Assembly (NCBI GenBank): GCA_022763185.1
Contig: JALEGL010000015.1
Span: forward strand, 186,001 to 250,000
Direction: 5' to 3'
Origin: a bacterium
Lineage (GTDB): Bacteria; Bdellovibrionota_G; JALEGL01
Length of the DNA: 64,000 nucleotides
Part shown: piece after piece, positions 19,464-28,212 of the stretch
How positions within the stretch are numbered: the first letter of the stretch is position 1
How the letters are laid out: every line of letters begins with the position of its first letter
Made by a program: the position numbers and the translations under genes
Notes under the pieces: model-generated
What the model was told of the DNA's origin: nothing
The model's database searches: none
Seen by the model: the letters and a program-made list of their open reading frames with translations, nothing else

Positions 19464-20036
19464 ATGAAAAAAATAGTTTTAATATTAATATTGATCAGCT
19501 TTAGCGTGTTTGCACAGAATACGTCTACACTTAACTTGGAAAATCCAAAATATACGTCAACTACAATGATGTACAGTTCATCGGCAATCACAAACATTCT
19601 TCAAGCTTTGAATAATTTCTACGGTACGTATCAAGCTCAAAGTGACTGCAATGAAATTTTGTTTAGGACCTTCGTGTTCTCTTCACCCTATGTAGGCCAA
19701 ACCAATATCGGAACCCGCATTGTAGGAATTGATTTAACTAAAAACAACAGTACTAATCTTGATGAGACTATCTTGGGTAGCGTTGAGTACGACGCGACTT
19801 TGGTGGAAACATATAATCCTCCTTTAAGAGATGGTAGGACCGGTGCAACCACAACGGGAAAATACAAAGTCACGGGATCATTCAATCAAGCAGATTTAAT
19901 TTTAACCCGTGTCATCAATGAGTTTGGAGATGAGATCAAAGAAGAGTATCAATACTTTACAGATAGCGATACTTTAAAAGTCACTTACAGTTCCAGAACT
20001 GCGCCTACGATCTCATGCGTTTTTGAAAAACAATAA
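19464..20036 (+). CDS. Secreted hypothetical protein, 190 aa (second of a tandem paralogue pair)
   Basis: Paralogue of the preceding gene. Matching blocks include LNNFYGTYQAQSDCNE against LNLFHGTYSPSNECNA, ETILGSVEYD against NTIIGTVTKH, VTGSFNQAD against TKGSYDQSA, and ISCVFE against IDCRYE. The start at 19464 gives the signal peptide MKKIVLILILISFSVFA, with GGGAAG just upstream; an in-frame TTG 33 bases earlier is unlikely. A terminator follows at 20066. The function is unknown. Confidence 0.7.
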   Translation: MKKIVLILILISFSVFAQNTSTLNLENPKYTSTTMMYSSSAITNILQALNNFYGTYQAQSDCNEILFRTFVFSSPYVGQTNIGTRIVGIDLTKNNSTNLDETILGSVEYDATLVETYNPPLRDGRTGATTTGKYKVTGSFNQADLILTRVINEFGDEIKEEYQYFTDSDTLKVTYSSRTAPTISCVFEKQ

Positions 20037-20065
20037 GCAAAATTTTTTGATTGATAAACTTCATT

Positions 20066-20090
20066 AAGCCCTGCACAGCAGGGCTTTTTT
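20066..20090 (+). terminator. Rho-independent terminator after the paralogue pair
   Basis: The 8-bp stem AAGCCCTG / CAGGGCTT with a 5-base loop runs into six T. It ends 18 bp before the priA start. Confidence 0.9.
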
Positions 20091-20107
20091 AGTATATAAC
20101 ACCTACT

Positions 20108-22534
20108 GTGCCACAGCTGGTTGACATAGCGCTGACGCTACCTTTGGATCAGACCTACACTTATACCGTGCCTGAAGGTTTGGAGCCCAAGCTTGGGCAA
20201 AGGGTGCTGGTTCCTTTTCACAATAGAACCTTGACCGGCTTTGTCTTTTCCAGTGCGCGAGCTCTGTCTAAAAAAGATCAAGAGAGCAAGCGTCGCTATA
20301 AAAGCATTCATTCTTTTCTTGACCCTGAAGCCATGCTCAGCGCCGAACAAATAGAGTTGGTTCACTTTCTGAGTCAGCACTATGGTGCTTCTTTGGGAGA
20401 CAGTTTAAACTGCGTTTTACCCCCAGGATTGCTCAAACAAAGCAAGCGTAAAATTACGGTTCTTCATACGGACGTCGTGCACCCACAAACAGATGTTCAG
20501 AACGTGTGGCAGCATCTTTATGGAAGACAAAACCTAGACTACTCTTACTTTTTGCGTCAACATCCCAAAAGTCAAAAAGCTTTAAATACCTTGGTCAAAG
20601 AAGCTTGGATTCGCATTGAGCAAACTTTGCAAAACGATAAAGCCAAAGAGCATTATGAAAGTTTTTATTCTCTATCCAAAACGGTCAAAGCCTTTCCCCG
20701 CTTGGGTAAGAATCAAAAAAAACTCTTGGACCTTTTTTTAAATGAAAGCGTGATCATCAGCAAAACAGATCTTGCACAGGTGGATAAAAAACTTATGCAA
20801 ACGGCAAAAGACCTGGTTCAAAAAGGTATTCTGCATGAAGAAAAAACGCTTAAGAATTTAAAGAGTCACGATATCTTTATGCATGCCCCCAAGCATCAGC
20901 TCAATCAAGATCAGCAGCAAGCCGTGGATCAGGTCAACGCAGCGATCAAAAATAATACTCATGAAGAGTTTTTACTTTATGGTCCAACAGGCAGCGGCAA
21001 AACCGAAGTGTATTTAAACTGTGCTCAAGCGGCCTTAGCCCAAGGCAAAACAGTATTGGCTTTGGTTCCAGAAATCGCGTTGACACCGCAGTTTATTGGA
21101 AGATTCAGAGCCCGCTTTGCTGATCAAGTCGCCGTATTGCACAGCGCTTTAAACGCCAGTGAACGTTTGACCCAGTGGCAAAGAATTGTTCGCAAAGAAG
21201 CAACCGTTGTCATTGGGGCACGCAGTGCTGTGTTTTCACCTTTGGACAACATTGGCCTTATTATCTTAGATGAAGAGCATGACAGCTCTTACAAACAGCA
21301 CGAAGGTTTAAAATACCACTGCAAACATTTGGCGCAAAAGCGTGGCAAAGACCATGATGCCGTTTTGCTGATGGGCTCTGCCACGCCCAGCATGGAAAGT
21401 TTTTATGCCAGTACATCGGAACAAGTACAATACATAGAGTTAAAAAACCGTGCCCATCAAAACAGCCAACTGGCTGACACCGAAATCATTAACATCAAAC
21501 ATGAATTTAAAACTTTTGGTGAAAAAGGCTTGATTTCTGAAAAACTTAAAACGGCTCTGCAAGAAACTTTGGAAAAAGGTCAGCAGTCGGTTGTTTTTCT
21601 TAACCGGCGTGGCTTTGCTCCCATCATTCTATGCACCAGTTGCGGTGAAAGCCAAAAATGCCAGCATTGCAGTGTGGCCTTAACCTACCATAAAAAAAGC
21701 CAAAGCTACGAGTGTCATTACTGTGGCTTTAGCAAACCCAAACAAAGCCGCTGTGGCCAATGCCAACAGGGCAAAGTCATTCACTTGGGCCTAGGAACCG
21801 AAGCGGTGGAGCTGGAATTGCAGCGCTACTTTCCAGATGCCAACATAGCGCGCATGGATCGAGATATTTTAAAAAAGAAAAATGCCCATAAAGACTTGTT
21901 GCAACAATTGGCCTACGGTCAAATTGATATTTTGGTGGGCACACAAATGGTGACCAAAGGTTTGGATATAGAAAACGTAACGCTGGTTGGGGTTTTGTTG
22001 GCCGATCAAAGTTTGCACTTTCCAGATTTTAGAGCGGCAGAAACCACCTTTGCTTTGTTAACCCAGGTCATTGGCCGCAGTGGAAGAGGGCAGTTTAAAG
22101 GCAAAGCCTTAATTCAAACCATGCAGCCTGATCATTACGCCATTAAACATGCTGTGCAACAAGATTACCCTGGTTTTTATCAACAAGAAATTCAATTTAG
22201 ACAAGAGTTGGCTTATCCACCTTTTGAGCACATGGTATTGTTTAACATCAGTAGTAAAGAAGAGCAGCTCTGCCAACACACAGCGCAGTGGTTGGGCAAA
22301 CAGGCTCAACAGTGGCAAAGCAATTTAAACGTAGATCTTTCTTTTTTGGGACCGGCACCATCCCCTTTAAAAAAAATAAACAAGGTTTACCGCTTTCAAT
22401 TTTTGCTCAAAGCCAAAAACAAGAACACCCTGCACGACTTTGCTTTAAAACTGCACCATGCCGCTAAGTTGGCTTTGGCTCAAAATAAAAAGGTCAATCT
22501 CCATATGGACATTGACCCTTATCATTTTTTATAA
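20108..22534 (+). CDS. priA: Primosomal replication-restart helicase PriA
   Basis: This 808-residue protein has the usual PriA order: an N-terminal DNA-binding region (PLDQTYTYTVPEG), a helicase core with Walker A GPTGSGKTE (from 292) and DEEHD (from 388), a zinc-binding insert with paired cysteines around residues 508-560 (CTSC, CQHC, CHYC, CGQC), and GRSGRG in motif VI. It reloads the replisome at stalled forks. The start is GTG, right after a terminator, so it is transcribed on its own. No good ribosome-binding site is visible. Confidence 0.95.
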   Translation: MPQLVDIALTLPLDQTYTYTVPEGLEPKLGQRVLVPFHNRTLTGFVFSSARALSKKDQESKRRYKSIHSFLDPEAMLSAEQIELVHFLSQHYGASLGDSLNCVLPPGLLKQSKRKITVLHTDVVHPQTDVQNVWQHLYGRQNLDYSYFLRQHPKSQKALNTLVKEAWIRIEQTLQNDKAKEHYESFYSLSKTVKAFPRLGKNQKKLLDLFLNESVIISKTDLAQVDKKLMQTAKDLVQKGILHEEKTLKNLKSHDIFMHAPKHQLNQDQQQAVDQVNAAIKNNTHEEFLLYGPTGSGKTEVYLNCAQAALAQGKTVLALVPEIALTPQFIGRFRARFADQVAVLHSALNASERLTQWQRIVRKEATVVIGARSAVFSPLDNIGLIILDEEHDSSYKQHEGLKYHCKHLAQKRGKDHDAVLLMGSATPSMESFYASTSEQVQYIELKNRAHQNSQLADTEIINIKHEFKTFGEKGLISEKLKTALQETLEKGQQSVVFLNRRGFAPIILCTSCGESQKCQHCSVALTYHKKSQSYECHYCGFSKPKQSRCGQCQQGKVIHLGLGTEAVELELQRYFPDANIARMDRDILKKKNAHKDLLQQLAYGQIDILVGTQMVTKGLDIENVTLVGVLLADQSLHFPDFRAAETTFALLTQVIGRSGRGQFKGKALIQTMQPDHYAIKHAVQQDYPGFYQQEIQFRQELAYPPFEHMVLFNISSKEEQLCQHTAQWLGKQAQQWQSNLNVDLSFLGPAPSPLKKINKVYRFQFLLKAKNKNTLHDFALKLHHAAKLALAQNKKVNLHMDIDPYHFL

Positions 22535-22543
22535 ATAAGCTGC

Positions 22544-23170
22544 TTAGCTAATTCTGGCTTTACAATAATATTCAATAAAGACAATGTTGTTTTGATTCAG
22601 TCCTTGAACAAAGGATTGTAAAGGTAACTCATAGTTTTTGTATTTAAAAATCAAGCCGTATTGGCTGTTGTACTGAAAAGAAAGCGGTTCAAACACCAAG
22701 CGACTAGGAAAATCTCTTTCTGCTGTACCGGACATCATCATCTCCGTTGGTAAAACAAAAACTCTTGCGTAAGCTTTTGGACATGCTTCTGTGTTAGGAA
22801 TGATCTCTTCTTTTAAAAAGTTATCTAGATCTATATTCAAAGCTTTTTTACTCATATTCTCTAGATATTTAATTTGATAAGCTGCTCGCCTGCGGTAATA
22901 AACCACTTCATCAATGTAATAATCATTGTTGCTGACCTTAACAACTTCCTCTGAGTGTTTTTGTTTTCCATCTGCTTTTATTGGAAGAATATGACGTGAA
23001 TCATGACGCTGCATAAAAATATGACCATCATGAAACAAGGTCCAAAAATTAACATCCACATCGTTGATCTCTATTTTTTCAACAGACCTTGGATTAACCA
23101 ACTGCGCCCAAGAATTGCTTACAGCGCATAAGATAGCCAAAATACTTAGTTTTAATTTTAAATGCTTCAT
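22544..23170 (-). CDS. Secreted hypothetical protein, 208 aa
   Basis: Unrecognised. The signal peptide (MKHLKLKLSILAILCAVSNSWA) follows GGGGAGA. The mature region is charged, with several Tyr-rich stretches (NNDYYIDEVVYYRRRAAY) and two cysteines (EACPKAY, YYCKARI) that may pair. It is convergent with priA, 9 bp apart. No family assignment is possible by eye. Confidence 0.65.
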   Translation of the reverse strand: MKHLKLKLSILAILCAVSNSWAQLVNPRSVEKIEINDVDVNFWTLFHDGHIFMQRHDSRHILPIKADGKQKHSEEVVKVSNNDYYIDEVVYYRRRAAYQIKYLENMSKKALNIDLDNFLKEEIIPNTEACPKAYARVFVLPTEMMMSGTAERDFPSRLVFEPLSFQYNSQYGLIFKYKNYELPLQSFVQGLNQNNIVFIEYYCKARIS

Positions 23171-23286
23171 TTGTATTCTCCCCTAAAAAACTTTATTTTT
23201 ATTATTTACGCAAAACAGCAATTTTTGTCAAAAACATATTTTGTCTTATTATTTCAGGCCTGACATCTTGATCAATGCTCTAATAC

Positions 23287-23352
23287 GGGGACAGCTACCT
23301 TAATTGCGTTGAAAATATAGGCACCTCTCCTTTGAATAAAGGTAGCTGTCCC
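23287..23352. repeat. REP-like inverted repeat
   Basis: Two perfect 14-bp arms, GGGACAGCTACCTT (23288-23301) and its reverse complement (23339-23352), flank a 37-base centre. The GGGGACAG core also occurs at 26518 with a similar partner arm. Such GGGGACAG-headed palindromes are often seen with REP-associated (RAYT) transposases; none is encoded in this window. Confidence 0.6.
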
Positions 23353-23453
23353 TTTAATAAAATAGAGTTAATTTTTTGACATGTTTGTACAAAGTCTGTT
23401 TTAAAATAGGCCACACAAGCAAACAACCATTCTTTTTAACAAGGAGTTTTTTT

Positions 23454-24059
23454 ATGCACAAACCTTCCACGATTTCACCGTCAACCCCCTTAATTGATGT
23501 CCTGTGGCACACAGATGCCTTTACTCAAGGCGAGCGTTTGTTGCGTCAGCTGACTTTGATTGTTGTGGGATCTTTGTTAATGGCTGCCAGTGCTTATGTT
23601 GAAATTCCTTTTTATCCCGTGCCCATCACCGGCCAAACCTTTGCTGTGATTTTAATTTCCTTATGCTTTGGCAGCCGTCTGGCATTTTTAAGCACCTTGA
23701 CTTATTTGGCAGAAGGCGCTTTGGGTTTACCCGTCTTTGCCGGCGGTGCCGGTGGCTTTATCCACTTGTTTTCCCCCTCTGGTGGTTATTTGTTTGGATT
23801 TTTAGCGGCTTCTTTGCTCAGTGGCTTATTTGCAGAAAAAGGCTATGACAAGCACCCCATCAAATTGGCCTTGGCCATCACCTTGGGGCATGCAGTCATT
23901 TTTGCCTTTGGTTTAATGGGCTTGGGCTTGTATTTTGGTTTTGATCAACCTTTGTTAAGCTGGGGCTTGATTCCTTTTATTCCTGGTCTATGCGTAAAAA
24001 CTTTGGCCATTTTAGCAGTACTGTCACCCACATGGGCTTTGGTCAAACGTTTTAAATAA
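23454..24059 (+). CDS. bioY: Biotin transporter substrate-binding component BioY
   Basis: A 201-residue membrane protein with about six TM segments. The family markers EIPFYPVPITGQTFAVIL and GGYLFGFL are clear. BioY binds biotin and works alone or with an ECF energy module, and no such module is encoded nearby. AAGGAG precedes the ATG at 23454. An upstream in-frame start would only add a non-homologous leader. A very strong terminator follows. No clear BirA operator was recognised. Confidence 0.9.
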   Translation: MHKPSTISPSTPLIDVLWHTDAFTQGERLLRQLTLIVVGSLLMAASAYVEIPFYPVPITGQTFAVILISLCFGSRLAFLSTLTYLAEGALGLPVFAGGAGGFIHLFSPSGGYLFGFLAASLLSGLFAEKGYDKHPIKLALAITLGHAVIFAFGLMGLGLYFGFDQPLLSWGLIPFIPGLCVKTLAILAVLSPTWALVKRFK

Positions 24060-24064
24060 ACCCT

Positions 24065-24105
24065 AAAGTACCCAAAGGTACCGGCTACCTTTGGGTACTT
24101 TTTTT
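24065..24105 (+). terminator. Strong rho-independent terminator after bioY
   Basis: A perfect 16-bp stem, AAAGTACCCAAAGGTA and its complement, with a 5-base loop (CCGGC) leads into an eight-base T run. It ends only about five bases before the next gene's ATG. Confidence 0.92.
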
Positions 24106-24110
24106 GTAGC

Positions 24111-24674
24111 ATGAACCTTGTATTTCAAACTGCTGACTTGCTTTTTCAAAAACGTTTGGGCCTCACAGGTGAGGCCATTGTGGCTTCACGCTCAGTATTA
24201 AATGAAGCCGAGTTCAACCATGTTGCGTTTTTTATATCTGATGCTCATTTGATCCATGCTGTAGACCCACACGGTGTGGAAAAAATTGCTTTGTCTGCTT
24301 TGTTAAGTTCTGGTCAAAACGTTCAAGTGATGCGTATAAAGCATTTAAATTCACGGTCAAAGACCTTGGCTTTAAAAAAAGCTCTCACACAACTTGGAAA
24401 ACGCTATGATTTTGATTTTTCAGGAAATACAGACAAAGCTTTTTATTGCAGCAGCCTGATCCAATATTTATTTCCACAGTACTTTAAGCAACAGCCGATG
24501 ACCTTTAAAGATAAAAACACACAAACCTTTCACCCGCATTGGCTTGAGCATTTTGATAAACTTGGAAAAGCTATTCCAGAAGGCGCTTTAGGAACACATC
24601 CTATGGGTTTATTTCAATCCAACTGTTTGGCACCTGTTCCTCAAAGCCATGGCATACCTTTACAAAACGTTTAA
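24111..24674 (+). CDS. YiiX/YebB-like permuted papain-fold (NlpC/P60-related) protein
   Basis: A 187-residue protein with the permuted NlpC/P60 arrangement. An early His in FNHVAFF (near 38) and a later Cys in YDFDFSGNTDKAFYCSSLI (near 113) match the YiiX-like family of putative amidases or acyl-hydrolases. The substrate is unknown. No signal peptide is seen. The ATG lies immediately after the bioY terminator with no ribosome-binding site, which is odd. The stop overlaps the convergent HIT gene by 4 bp. Confidence 0.7.
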   Translation: MNLVFQTADLLFQKRLGLTGEAIVASRSVLNEAEFNHVAFFISDAHLIHAVDPHGVEKIALSALLSSGQNVQVMRIKHLNSRSKTLALKKALTQLGKRYDFDFSGNTDKAFYCSSLIQYLFPQYFKQQPMTFKDKNTQTFHPHWLEHFDKLGKAIPEGALGTHPMGLFQSNCLAPVPQSHGIPLQNV

Positions 24675-25162
24675 AATTCTGGCTTTAATTTTTGATAGGT
24701 CTGCTCTAGGGTTTCTGGCAATACCCTTGTTTCGCCAATGATGGGCATAAAGTTGCTGTCCCCCACCCAGCGCGGAACCACATGATAATGCAAATGTTGC
24801 GGAATGCCGGCGCCACCGGCTTTGCCCATGTTCATGCCCATATTGCAGCCATCCATGCTGCTTTTATTTTTTAAAGCTTTGATACTTTGGGCAATAAAAT
24901 CCTGCATTTCATAATGACAATCTTGCGATAAAGCTAAATAATCATCGCCATGCTGATAGGGAATAACCATGGTGTGTCCGCAACTGTAAGGGAATTTATT
25001 AAGAATAATAAGACTGTGTTCACCCCGATGCAAGACCAAGTTTTGTGCATCGTTTTTTGAATCATCTTCAATGATGCCACAAAAAATACAGCTATGATTT
25101 TTTCGTTTGTGTGGATTGTTCTTAATAAAATCCAAACGCCAAGGGGTGAATAAACGTTGCAT
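24671..25162 (-). CDS. HIT-family nucleotide hydrolase/transferase, 163 aa
   Basis: A histidine-triad protein with HLHYHVVPRW as the catalytic H-x-H-x-H motif and a CIFC pair near residue 25, probably zinc-binding. The N-terminal FTPWRLDFI and the terminal GDSNFMPII resemble the Ap4A phosphorylase-like HIT subgroup. It likely hydrolyses dinucleotide polyphosphates or AMP adducts; the exact substrate is not determined. It is cytoplasmic and monocistronic. Confidence 0.88.
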   Translation of the reverse strand: MQRLFTPWRLDFIKNNPHKRKNHSCIFCGIIEDDSKNDAQNLVLHRGEHSLIILNKFPYSCGHTMVIPYQHGDDYLALSQDCHYEMQDFIAQSIKALKNKSSMDGCNMGMNMGKAGGAGIPQHLHYHVVPRWVGDSNFMPIIGETRVLPETLEQTYQKLKPEF

Positions 25163-25250
25163 TGTTTGCCTATATCTTATCTTAAGCGTTTAATAAATAA
25201 GCTTTTTGAAGAGAGTAAGACCTTTAATGCTAAAACTGAATGTGCACAGG

Positions 25251-26315
25251 CTAGTTTTGATCTTCTTTTGACAATTCTTGCCAGCGCTCATACACCGCTT
25301 TGGCTATGGTCATCACGTGTTCTCGATACCAGGTTGGGCTGTTGTAGGTTTTGATGGCAAAGTCTTTTCTTGCTTCGCTTTCTCCCCAGGACTTGGATAA
25401 ATAGCGCCCAGCTAAGGGAATCATATCGTCTAAGTTGTTGGGGTCAAAGGCATCATCTTCTGTAAGGATGCCACGCAAGGTGGAGGGCATGAATTGAACG
25501 GGGGTAAAGGCGCCCACCCATGAACCCTCTATGGTTATGAAGGTTGTGGTAGACCAGTCCTTATCTTGCGCAATGTTCATTAAGTCACGCAGCTGAACAA
25601 TCGACTTTTCTCCTCTACGTTTGGCGCGTGAAATCCATATGCTTTTGCTTACAAACTTAGAGCCTTTAACAAAGGTTTTATCGGTCAGGTTGTTGGCAAA
25701 ACCATGATTTAAATCAATTGCGGTGTAATACTGCTGCAATACATGATTTCTAAAATCTTGGTCCAGCAGAGCAATCCAGCTGGCTAAGGTGGCTACGGTT
25801 GGAAACTTAACCACACCTTCATAACTGCCAAAAAAAGACTCAATGGATACAATTCCGCCAATGAAGGGTGCTTCAACGCCGCAGTTTTTCTCCATGTCTG
25901 ATAAAGTATAGCAATGCTGTTCTAAAAAAGCTTCGGTGGCTTGAATCGACGTATCCGACTGCAAACGGGCCAAGACATTGTCCAAACCTCTGTTTCTATC
26001 TTTAAACTTAGCCCCAATGCTTAAATCAATCCAAATGGCGTAGCTTTGAAACTCTAAGTTTTCAGCATTGATGTCATTCAACCAGCTTAAATCATAAATA
26101 TCATTGTTGTTTGCATGCTTGTTGCCAGAGCGTTTCTTGCTGAGTTTTTCACGAACTTTTTCTAATGCCTCGGCCCATAAGTCTGGATCTATCTGAATAT
26201 TTTCCGTCCACTGCATAAAGGCTGGCTTGTCTGAAGACCTATCTTGCGACCAAGCAGCTTGAACATGAAATAAACAAACCCACAAACCTAAAAAGAATCT
26301 CATCACCACCGTCAT
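25251..26315 (-). CDS. Periplasmic lytic murein transglycosylase (MltB-like, SLT_2)
   Basis: A 354-residue exported protein (signal MRFFLGLWVCLFHVQAAWS). The MltB signature is clear: catalytic Glu159 in GGIVSIESFFGSYEG, the substrate groove GSWVGAFTPVQFMPSTL, and a later AGRYLSKSWGE ... KTYNS. It cuts peptidoglycan glycan strands with 1,6-anhydro formation. AAGGA precedes the ATG at 26315; an internal ATG at codon 5 is possible. There is no lipobox, so it is soluble periplasmic rather than lipid-anchored like MltB of E. coli. Confidence 0.85.
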   Translation of the reverse strand: MTVVMRFFLGLWVCLFHVQAAWSQDRSSDKPAFMQWTENIQIDPDLWAEALEKVREKLSKKRSGNKHANNNDIYDLSWLNDINAENLEFQSYAIWIDLSIGAKFKDRNRGLDNVLARLQSDTSIQATEAFLEQHCYTLSDMEKNCGVEAPFIGGIVSIESFFGSYEGVVKFPTVATLASWIALLDQDFRNHVLQQYYTAIDLNHGFANNLTDKTFVKGSKFVSKSIWISRAKRRGEKSIVQLRDLMNIAQDKDWSTTTFITIEGSWVGAFTPVQFMPSTLRGILTEDDAFDPNNLDDMIPLAGRYLSKSWGESEARKDFAIKTYNSPTWYREHVMTIAKAVYERWQELSKEDQN

Positions 26316-26656
26316 AAAGAATCCTTAGCGCAAGTCGTCAAAATCAACAAAGCAAAAACGTTTATATAGCTATAATTAGTTTTTATAGTATTTTTAAATA
26401 AGCTATCTTTAAAACTATAATTAAAAAAGTTAAAAAAAGATTTTTACCCACCCACTCAAACAGCGGGCCGTAAACGGCCCAAACTCGTGGCACGAAATTC
26501 TTTTTCTTTTTTATTCCGGGGACAGTCGACTGAATTTAATTTATGCAAATTAGGTTTAGATTAAAGTAGCTGTCTTCGGAATACTATAGGTTAACTATTG
26601 ATATTTATTCTAAAATTTTTAGAACAAAAAAGCCTATGTTATAATTGAGAGAAGAT
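26316..26656. other. Intergenic region with a hairpin and a second REP-like element
   Basis: AT-rich spacer between divergently transcribed genes. It contains a perfect hairpin GGGCCG-TAAA-CGGCCC (26465-26480) without a T run, then the REP-like palindrome at 26515. No coding frame is convincing. The prepilin promoter should lie in the last 80 bases. Confidence 0.5.
26515..26580. repeat. REP-like inverted repeat, second copy
   Basis: Left end TCCGGGGACAG (26515-26525) pairs with CTGTCTTCGGA (26570-26580) with two mismatches. It shares the GGGGACAG head and an AGTAGCTGTC tail with the element at 23287. The centre differs. It lies upstream of the prepilin gene. Confidence 0.5.
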
Positions 26657-27448
26657 ATGATAAATTCTCCTAAAAAAACAATTGGTTTTACGCTTGTTGA
26701 GCTGATGATTTCAGTTGCTATTATTGGTATTTTAGCTGCAGTATCCATCACTGCTTATCAAAAATACATCATAAATTCTAAAGTTTCTGAGGCTTATGGA
26801 ATGGTGCGAAAAATTTTTGATGGAGCTGCAACATACGCTCAAACATCTGCCATTATGGTTAAAGATTCAGATACAGGTGAACTTAAAGAATGTGTCAAAG
26901 CAAACAAATTTGGAAAGATTTCAGGATGGCCCAGTAATGATCCAAACATGCCGGGAAAAGTAAAAGCTTATGTTGATTATAGTGTTTTATTGCCCAGCCA
27001 GGGTGTAAGCTCTAGTCCTAGTTTTAGTAATGCTGGATTCAATTGTGGAACTACAAAGGATCCTTTACCTTCAGATTATGGTATAGGTGTTTCTTTATTA
27101 AGTAATTATTTTCAAGATTATTACCGCTACAGAACAAATAGTGAGATGTCCTTTGTTTATCATTTAATCCCTAATGATTATCAGCTGTTAGCAGATCTAT
27201 CCGCTGAAGGAAAAAATGCATCATCATCCATTAGAAGTGTTCATACCACTTCTTCAATTTGGGCAATCTCCGATTTAGATGGAGATTTTAATATGGATAA
27301 CGATGATTCAGTTGCAATTTCAGATTTTATTGATCCTCTTTCAAGAAGCAATAAACTTACCTATCTGACTCGAGGCATTTATATTGATACTGTTAGCGGC
27401 GATATAAAAGGTACCGATGGAATTTACACTGAAAATTTGGGAGAATGA
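26657..27448 (+). CDS. Type IV prepilin-like protein
   Basis: The 263-residue protein has a short basic leader and the class III signal G^[21 protein letters not shown], with Phe+1 and Glu5, for cleavage by prepilin peptidase. The mature head is larger than a standard major pilin and Ser/Asp-rich, with cysteines at KECVKAN and FNCGTT. It may be a minor pilin or pseudopilin. The ATG at 26657 follows GAGAG; an upstream TTG is possible. No other pilus genes are nearby. Confidence 0.85.
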   Translation: MINSPKKTIGFTLVELMISVAIIGILAAVSITAYQKYIINSKVSEAYGMVRKIFDGAATYAQTSAIMVKDSDTGELKECVKANKFGKISGWPSNDPNMPGKVKAYVDYSVLLPSQGVSSSPSFSNAGFNCGTTKDPLPSDYGIGVSLLSNYFQDYYRYRTNSEMSFVYHLIPNDYQLLADLSAEGKNASSSIRSVHTTSSIWAISDLDGDFNMDNDDSVAISDFIDPLSRSNKLTYLTRGIYIDTVSGDIKGTDGIYTENLGE

Positions 27449-27595
27449 AATAAATATTTCAGTAACACACCAATAACTTTTATAACACCAGGGCAGTGTG
27501 AAGAATTGTGGCATGTTCCAATAAAGAACATCTATATTTTACTCATTCTACAAAAATTTTGCAGTTCTTTGCAACCCCAAAAATAACTTCCTTTG

Positions 27596-28140
27596 TTATA
27601 AGTTGTTTTGCGGGTTGGTACTTACAAGTAAATCCTCAAAAGATTTAAAATGCTTTTTTGTAATGTGAACCTCGTCGTTTATCAAAATTCTTTCGTGGTC
27701 TATTTCTATAATTTGCGCATCGCCATTTTTATTTTTGTTCTTTAAATCAAAACATATTGGATTATAAAAAGAATGTTTTGAACTACCAATTTGAATCATT
27801 CCTTTTTTTTTCAAAGATTCATACAAAATTGTATCCGAAAAAATTTTATTTTCTAAATCATACTCTTGGTTATTTAAACTATTTCCCCAAAAGCATATTT
27901 CATTGATTTCAAAACTTAAAAAAGAATACGATGAATACAAGTATGAAAAAAGTGGGGGTAATTTTGAAAAAAGATTACTTTCAAAACTATAATGCCTTGG
28001 GTTATCTATTTTTTTAAACTCCCATCTCCTGATTTAAGAAGACCAGGAATTTCTTCAGCATGAAGCGCTTCAAATTGACGATTAGAATGAATAACATTGA
28101 CCCATGAGTCAACCAAGCTCGTATTAATATTTTTTTTCAT
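27596..28140 (-). pseudogene. SUKH (SMI1/KNR4)-like gene with a frameshift
   Basis: Two minus-strand frames form one protein of about 180 residues. Frame A starts with ATG at 28140 (MKKNINTSLVDSWVNVIHSN ...) and stops at 28006. Frame B overlaps it and continues through NPRHYSFESN to a SUKH-like tail (YNPICFDLKNKN, IIEIDHERILI, FKSFEDLL) ending at 27596. The frames differ by one base: restoring a T in GAT(T)GGGAG near 28025 would give SGDWEFKK. Many SUKH proteins are immunity proteins against secreted toxins. A -1 shift on seven A could also join the frames, so loss of function is likely but unproven. Confidence 0.6.
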
Positions 28141-28212
28141 ATGGTTTAGTTTTAAAAAAACACATTAATAATACTTTAAACAAAAATCATTCTAGTCGAT
28201 GTTAAAATATCA

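Noticed and set aside
23376-23407. TTGACA ... TAAAAT as the bioY promoter
   Set aside because: The spacing is 20 bp, too long for a confident call.
26465-26480. GGGCCG-TAAA-CGGCCC hairpin as a terminator
   Set aside because: No T run on either strand.
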